Assembly: GCA_024236495.1 (NCBI GenBank)
Contig: JACKKJ010000002.1
Coordinates: 711,001-775,000 of the forward strand
DNA length: 64,000 nucleotides
Source of the DNA: Paracoccaceae bacterium
Lineage (GTDB): Bacteria; Pseudomonadota; Alphaproteobacteria; Rhodobacterales; Rhodobacteraceae
Reading direction: 5' to 3'
The notes beneath the pieces were generated by a model that had not been told where the DNA came from, did not search any database, and saw only the letters and a list, made by a program, of their open reading frames with translations. Each line of letters begins with the position of its first letter. Position 1 is the first letter of the stretch. A program made the position numbers and the translations under genes. Of the stretch, positions 1-7,763 are shown piece by piece.

Positions 1-491
1 CAGGACACGGCGGCGACGTGATCAACGATCGGGTCGCTGACGATCGCACCGGCCTTGAGCAGCTTGTTGACCGCAAGACGAAGCGCAACCCAGCCACCGG
101 TGATCGAGGCGCAGCGGGTGCCGCCGTCGGCCTGGATCACGTCGCAGTCAACGACGATCTGGCGTTCCCCCAGTGCGACGCGGTCGACACCGGCGCGCAG
201 GGCTCGGCCAATAAGCCTTTGAATTTCTTGTGTTCTTCCGGATTGCTTGCCCGCCGCAGCCTCGCGCCGGTTGCGGGTGTTGGTGGCGCGCGGCAGCATA
301 CCATATTCCGCGGTCACCCAGCCTAGCCCCGTCCCCTTGAGGAAGGACGGCGCCTTGTCCTCGATGGTGGCGGTGCACAGCACATGCGTATCCCCGCAGC
401 GGATCAGGCAGGACCCCTCTGCGTGCTTCGTCACGCCCGTCTCGATCGAAATCGCGCGCATTTCGTCCAGCTTGCGGCCCGAAGGTCTCAT
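1..491 (-). CDS. rph: Ribonuclease PH, 3' part missing
   Basis: The minus-strand reading frame from the ATG at 491 begins MRPSGRKLDEMRAISIETG and continues through the blocks GDTHVLCTATIE, GMLPRATNTR and VDCDVIQADGGTR, which are hallmarks of RNase PH. The enzyme is a phosphorolytic 3'-5' exonuclease that trims tRNA 3' ends. About 163 of the usual ~238 residues are present; the C-terminus lies to the left of the window. It is divergent from hrcA, an arrangement common in alphaproteobacteria. The frame has no stop inside the window and the family assignment is clear. Confidence 0.93.
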   Translation of the reverse strand, partial: MRPSGRKLDEMRAISIETGVTKHAEGSCLIRCGDTHVLCTATIEDKAPSFLKGTGLGWVTAEYGMLPRATNTRNRREAAAGKQSGRTQEIQRLIGRALRAGVDRVALGERQIVVDCDVIQADGGTRCASITGGWVALRLAVNKLLKAGAIVSDPIVDHVAAVS

Positions 492-553
492 GTTCGCGTC
501 CTTTCCTTGCTTGCCGCCACTTATCGCCCGCGCGCGCCGCGATGCAACCCCGA

Positions 554-582
554 TTGACGCCCCCCGCCTCGCATCCTTAATT
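554..582 (+). promoter_or_regulatory. Probable sigma-70-type promoter of hrcA-grpE
   Basis: TTGACG (554-559), a 17-base spacer and TTAATT (577-582) form a good vegetative promoter about 25 bases upstream of the hrcA ATG. I see no CIRCE inverted repeat (TTAGCACTC-N9-GAGTGCTAA) in the rph-hrcA gap, so autoregulation by HrcA is not evident here. This is seen by eye and not tested. Confidence 0.5.
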
Positions 583-606
583 TCAAGGATGAAACCGGGA
601 TGACCC

Positions 607-1683
607 ATGGGCGAAACACCGAAGCTACTGTCCGAACTCAATGACCGCTCGCGCGAGGTTTTCCGCCGTGTGGTCGAGGGCTACCTCGACAGCGGCGATC
701 CCGTAGGATCGCGCACGCTGACGCGCGCAATGTCGGAGAAGCTTTCGGCGGCGACGATCCGCAACGTGATGCAGGACCTCGAATACCTGGGGCTTCTGGA
801 CAGCCCGCATGTATCGGCCGGCCGGGTCCCGACGCAACTGGGCCTCAGGCTGTTCGTGGACGGCCTGATGGAGGTCGGATCAGTTTCGATTGAGGATCGT
901 GAAACCATCGAATCGACCCTTGGCGGCAACGAGCCGGGTGTCGCCGCGATGCTCGACCGGGTCGGGGCGGCGCTATCGGGGATCACCCACGGCGCAAGTC
1001 TTGTTCTGACACCCAAGCACGAGGCGCCGATCCGGCACATCGAATTCGTGTCGTTGTCGCCCGACCGTGCGCTCGTCGTTCTGGTCTTTGCCGATGGTCA
1101 TGTCGAGAACCGCATCTTCACCCCGCCGCTTGGTCAGACCCCGTCCTCGATGCGCGAGGCGGCGAATTTCCTGAACGCTCTGGCCGAAGGGCGGACACTG
1201 ACAGAGTTGCGCCGCCACATCCGCACGGAGATCGAAAGCCGTCGGCAGGAACTCGACTCCCTCGCGCGCGACATGGTCGAAAGCGGTCTGGCGGTCTGGG
1301 AAAACCCCGGTGATTCGCATGAACGCCTGATCGTGCGCGGGCGCTCCAACCTCGTCGATCAGGCGGAAGCCGCCGATCTTGACCGCATCCGCACCCTTTT
1401 TGACGATCTGGAACGCAAGCGCGATATCGCGGACTTCCTTGAACTGGCGGAATCGGGCGACGGGGTCCGCATTTTCATTGGTTCGGAAAACAAACTTTTC
1501 TCACTTTCGGGTTCCTCTCTGGTGGTGTCTCCCTATATGAACGCTGACCGTAAGATCATCGGCGCCGTCGGTGTGATCGGACCGACGCGGCTCAACTATG
1601 GGCGGATCGTTCCGATCGTTGACTATACGGCGCAACTTGTCGGGCGTCTTTTGTCCGGCGGGCGCAGGGGACAAGACCTATGA
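607..1683 (+). CDS. hrcA: Heat-inducible transcription repressor HrcA
   Basis: This 358-residue protein has an N-terminal winged helix (SREVFRRVVEGYLDSGDPVGSR, then LSAATIRNVMQDLEYLGLL and SAGRVPTQLGLRLFVD) followed by the GAF-like regulatory region and a C-terminal block (FIGSEN, GAVGVIGPTRLNY) typical of HrcA. HrcA represses chaperonin operons by binding CIRCE and is stabilised by GroEL. The length is normal for the family. It overlaps grpE by 4 bases (ATGA), so the two are co-translated. An out-of-frame ATG at 600 is ignored. Confidence 0.96.
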   Translation: MGETPKLLSELNDRSREVFRRVVEGYLDSGDPVGSRTLTRAMSEKLSAATIRNVMQDLEYLGLLDSPHVSAGRVPTQLGLRLFVDGLMEVGSVSIEDRETIESTLGGNEPGVAAMLDRVGAALSGITHGASLVLTPKHEAPIRHIEFVSLSPDRALVVLVFADGHVENRIFTPPLGQTPSSMREAANFLNALAEGRTLTELRRHIRTEIESRRQELDSLARDMVESGLAVWENPGDSHERLIVRGRSNLVDQAEAADLDRIRTLFDDLERKRDIADFLELAESGDGVRIFIGSENKLFSLSGSSLVVSPYMNADRKIIGAVGVIGPTRLNYGRIVPIVDYTAQLVGRLLSGGRRGQDL

Positions 1684-2228
1684 GCGACATGAAGAAAGAC
1701 GAGATTGCCGAAGACCAGGCCCTTATGGGCGACGAGGGGATCGACGCGGAACCCGCCGAGGCGGAGCTTGAGGCCCTCAGGGCCGAACGCGACGACTTCC
1801 GCGACCGGTTCATGCGGGCGCTGGCGGATGCGGAAAACGCCCGCAAGCGCGGCGAGCGTGACCGTCGCGAGGCGGAACAATACGGCGGGTCGAAGCTGGC
1901 CCGCGACCTTCTGCCGGTCTACGACAACCTGCGACGCGCGCTGGATGCGGTTGCCGAAGATCAGCGCGAGGTGGCGAAGGCCCTGATCGAAGGCGTGGAG
2001 CTGACGCTGCGCGAGCTTGTCAATGTTCTGACCCGCCACGGCGTGACCCCGGTGACCCCGGCGGTCGGCGACCCGTTCGACCCGCAGCTTCACCAGGCAA
2101 TGTTCGAGGCGCCCCTGCCGGGAACAAAGGCCGGCGACATCATCCAGGTGATGACCGAAGGTTTCCTGCTGCACGAACGGCTCTTGCGGCCGGCCCAGGT
2201 GGGTGTCAGTTCGACACCGAAGGCGTAA
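1680..2228 (+). CDS. grpE: Nucleotide exchange factor GrpE
   Basis: This is a 182-residue protein with an acidic N-terminus, a long coiled-coil helix (EAELEALRAERDDFRDRFMRALADAENARKR) and the C-terminal beta domain ending GFLLHERLLRPAQVGV, all characteristic of GrpE. It releases ADP from DnaK during the chaperone cycle in the cytoplasm. It is translationally coupled to hrcA and is followed by a strong hairpin, so it closes this operon. dnaK and dnaJ are not in the window. Confidence 0.96.
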   Translation: MSDMKKDEIAEDQALMGDEGIDAEPAEAELEALRAERDDFRDRFMRALADAENARKRGERDRREAEQYGGSKLARDLLPVYDNLRRALDAVAEDQREVAKALIEGVELTLRELVNVLTRHGVTPVTPAVGDPFDPQLHQAMFEAPLPGTKAGDIIQVMTEGFLLHERLLRPAQVGVSSTPKA

Positions 2229-2234
2229 GATCTG

Positions 2235-2257
2235 ACGGGGGCCACCGGCCCCCGTTT
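2235..2257. terminator. Intrinsic terminator between convergent grpE and tmpB
   Basis: A perfect 9-bp stem, ACGGGGGCC (2235-2243) with GGCCCCCGT (2247-2255), surrounds a 3-base loop and is followed by a short T run. It lies 7 bases after the grpE stop and 10 bases beyond the tmpB stop, so it could serve both strands. Confidence 0.75.
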
Positions 2258-2266
2258 CCATCCTTG

Positions 2267-2872
2267 TCAGACCCCTGCCGCCTGCGCGGCGCAATGCCGG
2301 TCGACGACGCGCTGTACCATCGGGGCAAAGTGCCAGTAGTCGGGCGTGTCCATGTCCGGGCGCTTTCCGGCCTCGTCCAGGTAACGTACCTGCACGATCT
2401 CCTTCAGGTTGGGATTCTTCTCGAACTCCGCGACCTCGTCCGCGCCCATCGGGCCGCCCTGAAGGTTCAGCGAATGGATCGAGGCTTCCGAAAGGCGTTT
2501 GAAATATTCGGGCTTCGTTGCGCAAAGATAGCGCTTCGCCGCGACATGGTATCTGACACAATCGGTGACCACGCTCGGGAAGAACTGCTCCAGAAGCTCC
2601 GCGCCGGCCTCCTCGTGGAACCGGTCTTCGGTGTCATCCATGCTGAAAGTGCCGAATTCCGATGTGAAATGGCCGATGTCGTGCAGAAGCGCGGCGACGA
2701 CGATCTCTTCTGACATCGCGTTCTGTGCTGCGATCGTGGCGCCCTGAAGCATGTGCTGGGCCATCGTCACTGGTTCGCCCAGATATTCGTCATCGCCGCG
2801 ACGGTCAAAGATGTCGCCGATGAAGGCCACGATGTTCTCTCTGGTCAGACGCGTGAAATCGGGGCGGGTCAT
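2267..2872 (-). CDS. tmpB: TmpB-like HD-domain diiron oxygenase (phosphonate C-P cleavage)
   Basis: This 201-residue HD-domain protein is of the PhnZ/TmpB type. The candidate diiron ligands are H40, H64-D65 (LLHDIGH), H86, H109 and D166, with H68 also conserved. Y30 and E33 match the substrate-loop Tyr/Glu seen in PhnZ. Characterised members oxidise an alpha-hydroxyphosphonate and break its C-P bond; TmpB converts (R)-1-hydroxy-2-(trimethylammonio)ethylphosphonate into glycine betaine and phosphate. I start at the ATG at 2872, which overlaps the tmpA stop by 4 bases; a longer upstream frame would run through tmpA. The partner is TmpA-type rather than PhnY-type, which favours TmpB over PhnZ. 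Confidence 0.85.
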   Translation of the reverse strand: MTRPDFTRLTRENIVAFIGDIFDRRGDDEYLGEPVTMAQHMLQGATIAAQNAMSEEIVVAALLHDIGHFTSEFGTFSMDDTEDRFHEEAGAELLEQFFPSVVTDCVRYHVAAKRYLCATKPEYFKRLSEASIHSLNLQGGPMGADEVAEFEKNPNLKEIVQVRYLDEAGKRPDMDTPDYWHFAPMVQRVVDRHCAAQAAGV

Positions 2873-4005
2873 TCGGCGGCCTCCTTGAGATTCAGCGACG
2901 CGAGCTTCGACAAAAGCCCGTCCTTGTCCGCGTAGCACCCCTGAAGCCAGCGGGTTCCAGCGCCCGAATAGCCTTTTCTTGCGTGCAGGACGCGTGTGTT
3001 GTCGACGACGAAGCATTCGCCGGGATTCAGGCGGAAGGTGACCTCCATCCCGGGGTCGTCGATGATCTCGCCGAACCGGCGATAGGCGGCGTAGTAGGTT
3101 TCCATCTCGTCGAACGGCACATCGGTGATCGCGGCGGCGGACCGGTTATTGAAGCGGACCGCGATCAGTTCCCCGTCTGGCGCAAGTTCGATCATCGGCC
3201 GGCGCGACCTGAGGACAACGCCCGCCTCGCCGGCGTATTCGAAGCGCGCGCAATGCCGCGTCAGCACGTCGAACCACTCGCGGTTTTCGTCCCGAAGCCG
3301 TTCCGCCGCACGGAAGCCGTCGACCACCATGTTTTCCCCGCCCGCGGCGGAGCTTTCAAGACAGTAGAGAACCTGAATGGACGGCACCGGATCGCGGTAG
3401 GGATTGTCGGTATGGGCCTGCAGGCCAAGCCCGGTATAGGCAAGATTGGTGGGGTTGACCGTGGTGCGCACCTCGAAATGGCGGCCATAGTTCGTCTCAC
3501 GGACATAGCCGAACAGTGCGACCACCCGCATCAGCGCGCCGTCCTCGACCGGGCCGTTGGTCAGCTTGCCGAAGCCGTGGCGCGCGACCGCAGAAAGCCA
3601 GCGGCGCAGGGCGTCGGGGTTTGCGGAAACCTCGGCGAAATCGCCGGAGGGAACGTTGGCCATCAGCCCGGCATCCCAGGTCTCGATCTCCGCCCCTGTC
3701 CAACCCGCGTCGCGCGCCTGCACCACGTCGTAGCTGCGTGCGAAAAGCCAGTCCGGATCGTAGGCGACCGTCTTGTTCTCGGGTGCGAAAGTGACGTGAA
3801 GCGTGGTACCCGACATCGCGGCGGCGACGATCCGCGTGCCCGCGGGTATGTCGCCAAGGGTAATCAGCCGCTGTCCGTTGCCGGGTGACCGGGTCTCGCT
3901 GTCCCATGCGTTATCCCTGAGCCAGATCGCGTGAAACCGGGCGTGCCGGCCTCCTTCCGATAGCGTCAGAAATCGGCCGTCGGCGTTGACAGCTACCTGT
4001 GGCAT
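2869..4005 (-). CDS. tmpA: TmpA-like 2-trimethylaminoethylphosphonate dioxygenase
   Basis: This 378-residue Fe(II)/2-oxoglutarate dioxygenase belongs to the gamma-butyrobetaine hydroxylase (TauD/TfdA) family. An N-terminal DUF971-like domain (residues ~1-95) precedes the oxygenase core, which carries the iron triad H198-x-D200 (QAHTDNPYRD) and H341 (RVLHARKGYS). The N-terminal domain lacks the zinc-binding cysteines of true gamma-butyrobetaine hydroxylases. TmpA hydroxylates C1 of 2-(trimethylammonio)ethylphosphonate to give the TmpB substrate. It shares an ATGA overlap with tmpB and faces a LysR regulator. The start at 4005 follows AGGGAT and matches the family N-terminus; the longer frame would invade the LysR gene. 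Substrate choice comes from family and pairing, not direct proof. Confidence 0.82.
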   Translation of the reverse strand: MPQVAVNADGRFLTLSEGGRHARFHAIWLRDNAWDSETRSPGNGQRLITLGDIPAGTRIVAAAMSGTTLHVTFAPENKTVAYDPDWLFARSYDVVQARDAGWTGAEIETWDAGLMANVPSGDFAEVSANPDALRRWLSAVARHGFGKLTNGPVEDGALMRVVALFGYVRETNYGRHFEVRTTVNPTNLAYTGLGLQAHTDNPYRDPVPSIQVLYCLESSAAGGENMVVDGFRAAERLRDENREWFDVLTRHCARFEYAGEAGVVLRSRRPMIELAPDGELIAVRFNNRSAAAITDVPFDEMETYYAAYRRFGEIIDDPGMEVTFRLNPGECFVVDNTRVLHARKGYSGAGTRWLQGCYADKDGLLSKLASLNLKEAAE

Positions 4006-4101
4006 CTCACTATCCCTAAAAAGCCCTGTTCGGCGCCATCTTCCGGTTTCCCCTGCATAATGGCAATTTAGCTTTGAATACATGGGAGTGCCGATTCTCT
4101 T
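4006..4101. promoter_or_regulatory. Divergent control region between tmpA and its LysR regulator
   Basis: This 96-base gap is AT-richer than its surroundings and must hold both promoters. An ATT-N8-AAT inverted half-site pair lies near 4067-4080, roughly the form of a LysR box. I could not assign -35/-10 boxes convincingly. Placement alone suggests LysR control of tmpAB. Confidence 0.4.
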
Positions 4102-4974
4102 ATGGCTGAACGCAATCTTGGAAACTTGCCGCTTGAGTGGATCCGGGCCTTCGAGGCTGCGGGCAGGACCGGCAGTTTTTCCGCCGCCGCGCGCGATCTG
4201 GGCGTCACCCAGGCCGCGATCAGCCAGCGGATCGGCCATCTTGAGGCACGGCTGGGCACGCCCCTTTTTCTCAGGCAGTCGCGCCGCACCGTTCTGACCG
4301 TCGAGGGCGAGGCGTGGCTGCCGATGGTGTCCGACGCGCTTTTGACACTTCGGCAAAGCGCCGAAGATCTGTTTTCCGCCCGGCGCAGGCGTATCGCGGT
4401 TTCGGCAAGCGCGTCAGTGACGGAATTGTGGATCGCGCCCAGGCTGGTCCGGCTGGTGCCGGAATGGCGTATGGATCTTGTGTTTCACACAATGGTGCTG
4501 GCGACAGAGGCCAAGGTGGACGGGCCGCGCGCGGTTCGCATCCGCTATGGCGCGGGCGACTGGCCCGATCCCTTGCGCGCGCCCCTTTTCGCCGAAGCGA
4601 TCGCACCCGTCGCGGCCCCGGCCCTCTTGCAGGGCGTCGGCGACTGGCGGCGGTTGCCGCGGATCGGGCTGACGGGGCCACGGCCGGGCTGGCAGGAATG
4701 GGCCGCGACATCGGGCGATGCCGCCGATCCGGTCCCCGCACTGCGCTTCGACAGTCTTGCCGCCGCGCTTGCGGCGGCACGGCAAGGGTGCGGGGTGTTG
4801 CTTGCATCCTTGCCGCTGGCGGCCAGCGATCTTGCGGCGGGAAGCCTTGTCCAGTTGGGGGACCGGACGCTGACACCGCCAGAAACATACTGGATTCTGG
4901 CTGGAACAGAGACTGTTTCGCCGCGCCAGTGGTCGATGCTGACCGCGCTTTTGTGCGACCCGGGGGCGGGTTAG
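4102..4974 (+). CDS. LysR-family regulator, probably of tmpAB
   Basis: This 290-residue protein has an N-terminal LysR helix-turn-helix (LEWIRAFEAAGRTGSFSAAA, VTQAAISQRIGHLEARLG, LFLRQSRR) and a C-terminal substrate-binding domain of the GcvA type. It is transcribed away from tmpA with a 96-base shared control region, the usual arrangement for a LysR protein activating its neighbour. The likely effector is the aminophosphonate or an intermediate, by inference from position only. Its 3' end overlaps the mutS 3' end by 4 bases. Confidence 0.9.
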   Translation: MAERNLGNLPLEWIRAFEAAGRTGSFSAAARDLGVTQAAISQRIGHLEARLGTPLFLRQSRRTVLTVEGEAWLPMVSDALLTLRQSAEDLFSARRRRIAVSASASVTELWIAPRLVRLVPEWRMDLVFHTMVLATEAKVDGPRAVRIRYGAGDWPDPLRAPLFAEAIAPVAAPALLQGVGDWRRLPRIGLTGPRPGWQEWAATSGDAADPVPALRFDSLAAALAAARQGCGVLLASLPLAASDLAAGSLVQLGDRTLTPPETYWILAGTETVSPRQWSMLTALLCDPGAG

Positions 4975-7616
4975 CCGCCAAGCAACGCCCTAAGCTCGTA
5001 AAGCTCCCGCAGCGCCTCGATCGGTGTCATCTCGTCCGGGTGCAACGCACGAAGTCGTTCTTCGACGGGCGAGGGGCCCCTGGCGGGTCGTTGCGGCGCG
5101 GATGGCGCCACACTGAAAAGCGGCAGGTCGTCGATCAGCGCGTGCTTGCGGGTGCCGCCTTCCCGCTCTCCTTTCTCCAGCGCCTCAAGGACCACCTTGG
5201 CGCGTTCGACAACGCTTTCCGGCAGCCCGGCGAGGCGCGCAACCTGCACGCCGTAGCTGCGATCTGCCGCGCCCTTGCGGACCTCGTGAAGGAAGATGAC
5301 CTCGCCTTCCCATTCCTTCACGGCGACGGTGGCGTTCTCCACGCCATCCAGCTTTTGCGAAACGCTTGTCATCTCGTGGTAATGCGTCGCGAAAAGGGCG
5401 CGGCAGCGGTTGACGGCATGAAGATGTTCAAGCGTGGCCCAGGCGATCGAAAGCCCGTCATAGGTGGCGGTCCCGCGCCCGATCTCGTCCAGGATCACCA
5501 GCGCGCGATCGTCCGCCTGATTGAGGATCGCGGCGGTTTCCACCATCTCGACCATGAAGGTCGACCGGCCCCGCGCCAGATCGTCGGCCGCCCCGACCCG
5601 GCTGAACAACTGGCTGACCAGCCCGACATGGGCGCGCCGCGCCGGAACGAATGACCCCGCCTGGGCGAGAAGCGCGATCAGCGCGTTCTGGCGAAGGAAA
5701 GTCGATTTGCCGGCCATGTTCGGCCCGGTCAGCAGCCAGATCGCAGGGGTCATGTCCGTGGTCAGAAGGCAGTCGTTGGCGACGAAGCTTTCGCCTGCCC
5801 GCCGCAGGGCGCGTTCGACCACCGGGTGCCGCCCGCCCTCGATCTCGAAGGCGCGGCTGTCGTCGACCTTCGGTTCGCACCAGTCGTCCCCGCGGGCGAG
5901 GTCCGCGAAGGCAGCGGCAAGGTCGATCTCGGCCAGCGCGCGCGCCGCCTGGGAAATGCGGGGCGCTGCGGCCAGAACGGTATCGCGGAGGCCCTCGAAC
6001 AGCCGCTTTTCGATCTCCAGCGCAAGGTTCCCGGCGTTCAGGATGCGGGTCTCCATCTCGGACAACGGGACGGTGGTAAAGCGCACCTGATTGGCGGTGG
6101 TCTGGCGGTGGATGAAGGTTTCGTTCAGCGGCGGCGCCAGCATCCGTTCGGCGTGGGTCGCGGTCGTTTCGACGAAATAGCCCAGCACGTTGTTGTGCTT
6201 GATCTTCAGGCTCTGGATTCCGGTCAGCTCGACGTAGTCGGCCTGCATCCGGCCGATGACGCCGCGCCCCTTGTCGCGCAATTCGCGCGCCTGATCGAGG
6301 TCTGCGTCATGACCCTGGGCGATGTAGCCGCCGTCACGGGTCAGAAGCGGGGGTTCGGCGACCAGCGCGGCGTCTAGCATCGCAACCAGGTCTTCGAACC
6401 CTTCCAGGTCGCGCGCCGCTTCGGCCAGCCGTTCTGGCGCACCGTCGACAAGCCGCGACACGATCGCGCCGCCCTCGGTCAGGCCGGCGCGGATCGCCGC
6501 CAGATCTCGGGGGCCGCCACGGTCCAGCGCCAGTCGCGACAGCGCCCGGTCGATGTCGGGCGTCTTGCGCAGGCCGGCGCGCAGCGCCCCGGCAAGCCCG
6601 GCGTCAGCGACAAGGAACCGCACCGCGTCCAGACGGGCCTGGATGACCGGCAGATCTCGCGACGGCGCCGACAGCCGCCGTTCCAGAAGCCGCGCGCCGG
6701 CCGCCGTCACCGTCCGGTCGATCGCCGCGATCAACGATCCGTCCCGTCCACCCGAAAGGCTTTGCGAGATTTCCAGGTTCCTGCGTGTCGCGGCATCGAT
6801 CTGGACCGTTCCGCCCGGCGTTTCCCGGACCGGGCGGCGCAACATCGGCAGTTTGCCCCGCTGCGTCAGATCCAGATATTCGACGATGGCCCCCATCGCC
6901 GCCGTTTCCGCGCGGTCGAAGGCGCCGAACCCCTCGGCCGTTGCGACACCGTAAAGCGCGCAAAGCCGCCGTTCCGCCCCGGCACTGTCGAAGGCCGCAC
7001 GGGCCAGCCGGGTGACGGCAAGTCCGCCATCGCGATGGGCGGCGATGCGCTCCTCGTCCAGCGCCTCGCTGACAAGCAGTTCGCGCGGGGCAAGCCGCGC
7101 CAGTTCCGGCCCCAGGCGCGGCGCCGCGCAAGGTACCACCCGAAGTTCCCCGGTGGAGATATCGACCCAGGCGAGCGCGGCGGCTTCGCGCACCTCGGCC
7201 CAGGCGGCAAGGTAGTTGTGCCGCCGCGCCTCAAGCAGGGATTCCTCGGTCAGGGTTCCGGGCGTGACAAGCCGAACCACGTCGCGCGCGACCACGGATT
7301 TTGATCCGCGCTTCTTCGCCTCGGCCGGGTCCTCCATCTGTTCGGCGATGGCCACGCGGAAACCCTTGCGTATCAGCGTCAGCAGGTAGCCTTCGGCAGC
7401 ATGAACCGGCACGCCGCACATCGGGATATCCTGGCCCAGATGCTGCCCCCGCTTGGTCAGCGCGATGTCCAGCGCCGCCGCCGCCGCTTCGGCGTCGTCA
7501 AAGAACATCTCGTAGAAGTCGCCCATCCGGTAGAAGAGAAGCGCGTCGGGATAGCGCCCCTTGATCTCCAGATACTGCGCCATCATCGGCGTCACGATGC
7601 CGTCGCTTGCGGTCAC
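4971..7616 (-). CDS. mutS: DNA mismatch repair protein MutS
   Basis: This 881-residue MutS has the mismatch-binding N-terminal domain (MMAQYLEIKGRYPDALLFYR then GDFYEMFFDDA, with the Phe-x-Glu wedge), connector, lever and clamp regions, and the ATPase with Walker A GPNMAGKST at about residue 630, followed by DEIGRGT and ATHYHE. It recognises mispaired bases and recruits MutL. The length is normal. It is convergent with the LysR gene and divergent from maeB; the 147-base gap to maeB holds both promoters. Confidence 0.97.
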   Translation of the reverse strand: MTASDGIVTPMMAQYLEIKGRYPDALLFYRMGDFYEMFFDDAEAAAAALDIALTKRGQHLGQDIPMCGVPVHAAEGYLLTLIRKGFRVAIAEQMEDPAEAKKRGSKSVVARDVVRLVTPGTLTEESLLEARRHNYLAAWAEVREAAALAWVDISTGELRVVPCAAPRLGPELARLAPRELLVSEALDEERIAAHRDGGLAVTRLARAAFDSAGAERRLCALYGVATAEGFGAFDRAETAAMGAIVEYLDLTQRGKLPMLRRPVRETPGGTVQIDAATRRNLEISQSLSGGRDGSLIAAIDRTVTAAGARLLERRLSAPSRDLPVIQARLDAVRFLVADAGLAGALRAGLRKTPDIDRALSRLALDRGGPRDLAAIRAGLTEGGAIVSRLVDGAPERLAEAARDLEGFEDLVAMLDAALVAEPPLLTRDGGYIAQGHDADLDQARELRDKGRGVIGRMQADYVELTGIQSLKIKHNNVLGYFVETTATHAERMLAPPLNETFIHRQTTANQVRFTTVPLSEMETRILNAGNLALEIEKRLFEGLRDTVLAAAPRISQAARALAEIDLAAAFADLARGDDWCEPKVDDSRAFEIEGGRHPVVERALRRAGESFVANDCLLTTDMTPAIWLLTGPNMAGKSTFLRQNALIALLAQAGSFVPARRAHVGLVSQLFSRVGAADDLARGRSTFMVEMVETAAILNQADDRALVILDEIGRGTATYDGLSIAWATLEHLHAVNRCRALFATHYHEMTSVSQKLDGVENATVAVKEWEGEVIFLHEVRKGAADRSYGVQVARLAGLPESVVERAKVVLEALEKGEREGGTRKHALIDDLPLFSVAPSAPQRPARGPSPVEERLRALHPDEMTPIEALRELYELRALLGG

Positions 7617-7763
7617 GCTTTCCCCCTTGTCCGCCGCGACCCTACAAAAGCCCGCGCGGGCCGGAAAGGGGCAAGTCTTTTTGCGCTAACGACCGGGTCG
7701 CTGTTATTGTGGATAAAGTCAGCCACGGCTATGACGGCGCAAAGGCACAAGGAAACGTCGCTT

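Noticed and set aside
492..606. CIRCE operator expected near hrcA
   Set aside because: I looked for the TTAGCACTC inverted repeat in the rph-hrcA gap and did not find it.
7401..7763. N-terminal extension of the malic enzyme frame into mutS
   Set aside because: The extension is antisense to mutS, has non-family sequence, and a well-placed RBS and family-matching start occur at 7764.
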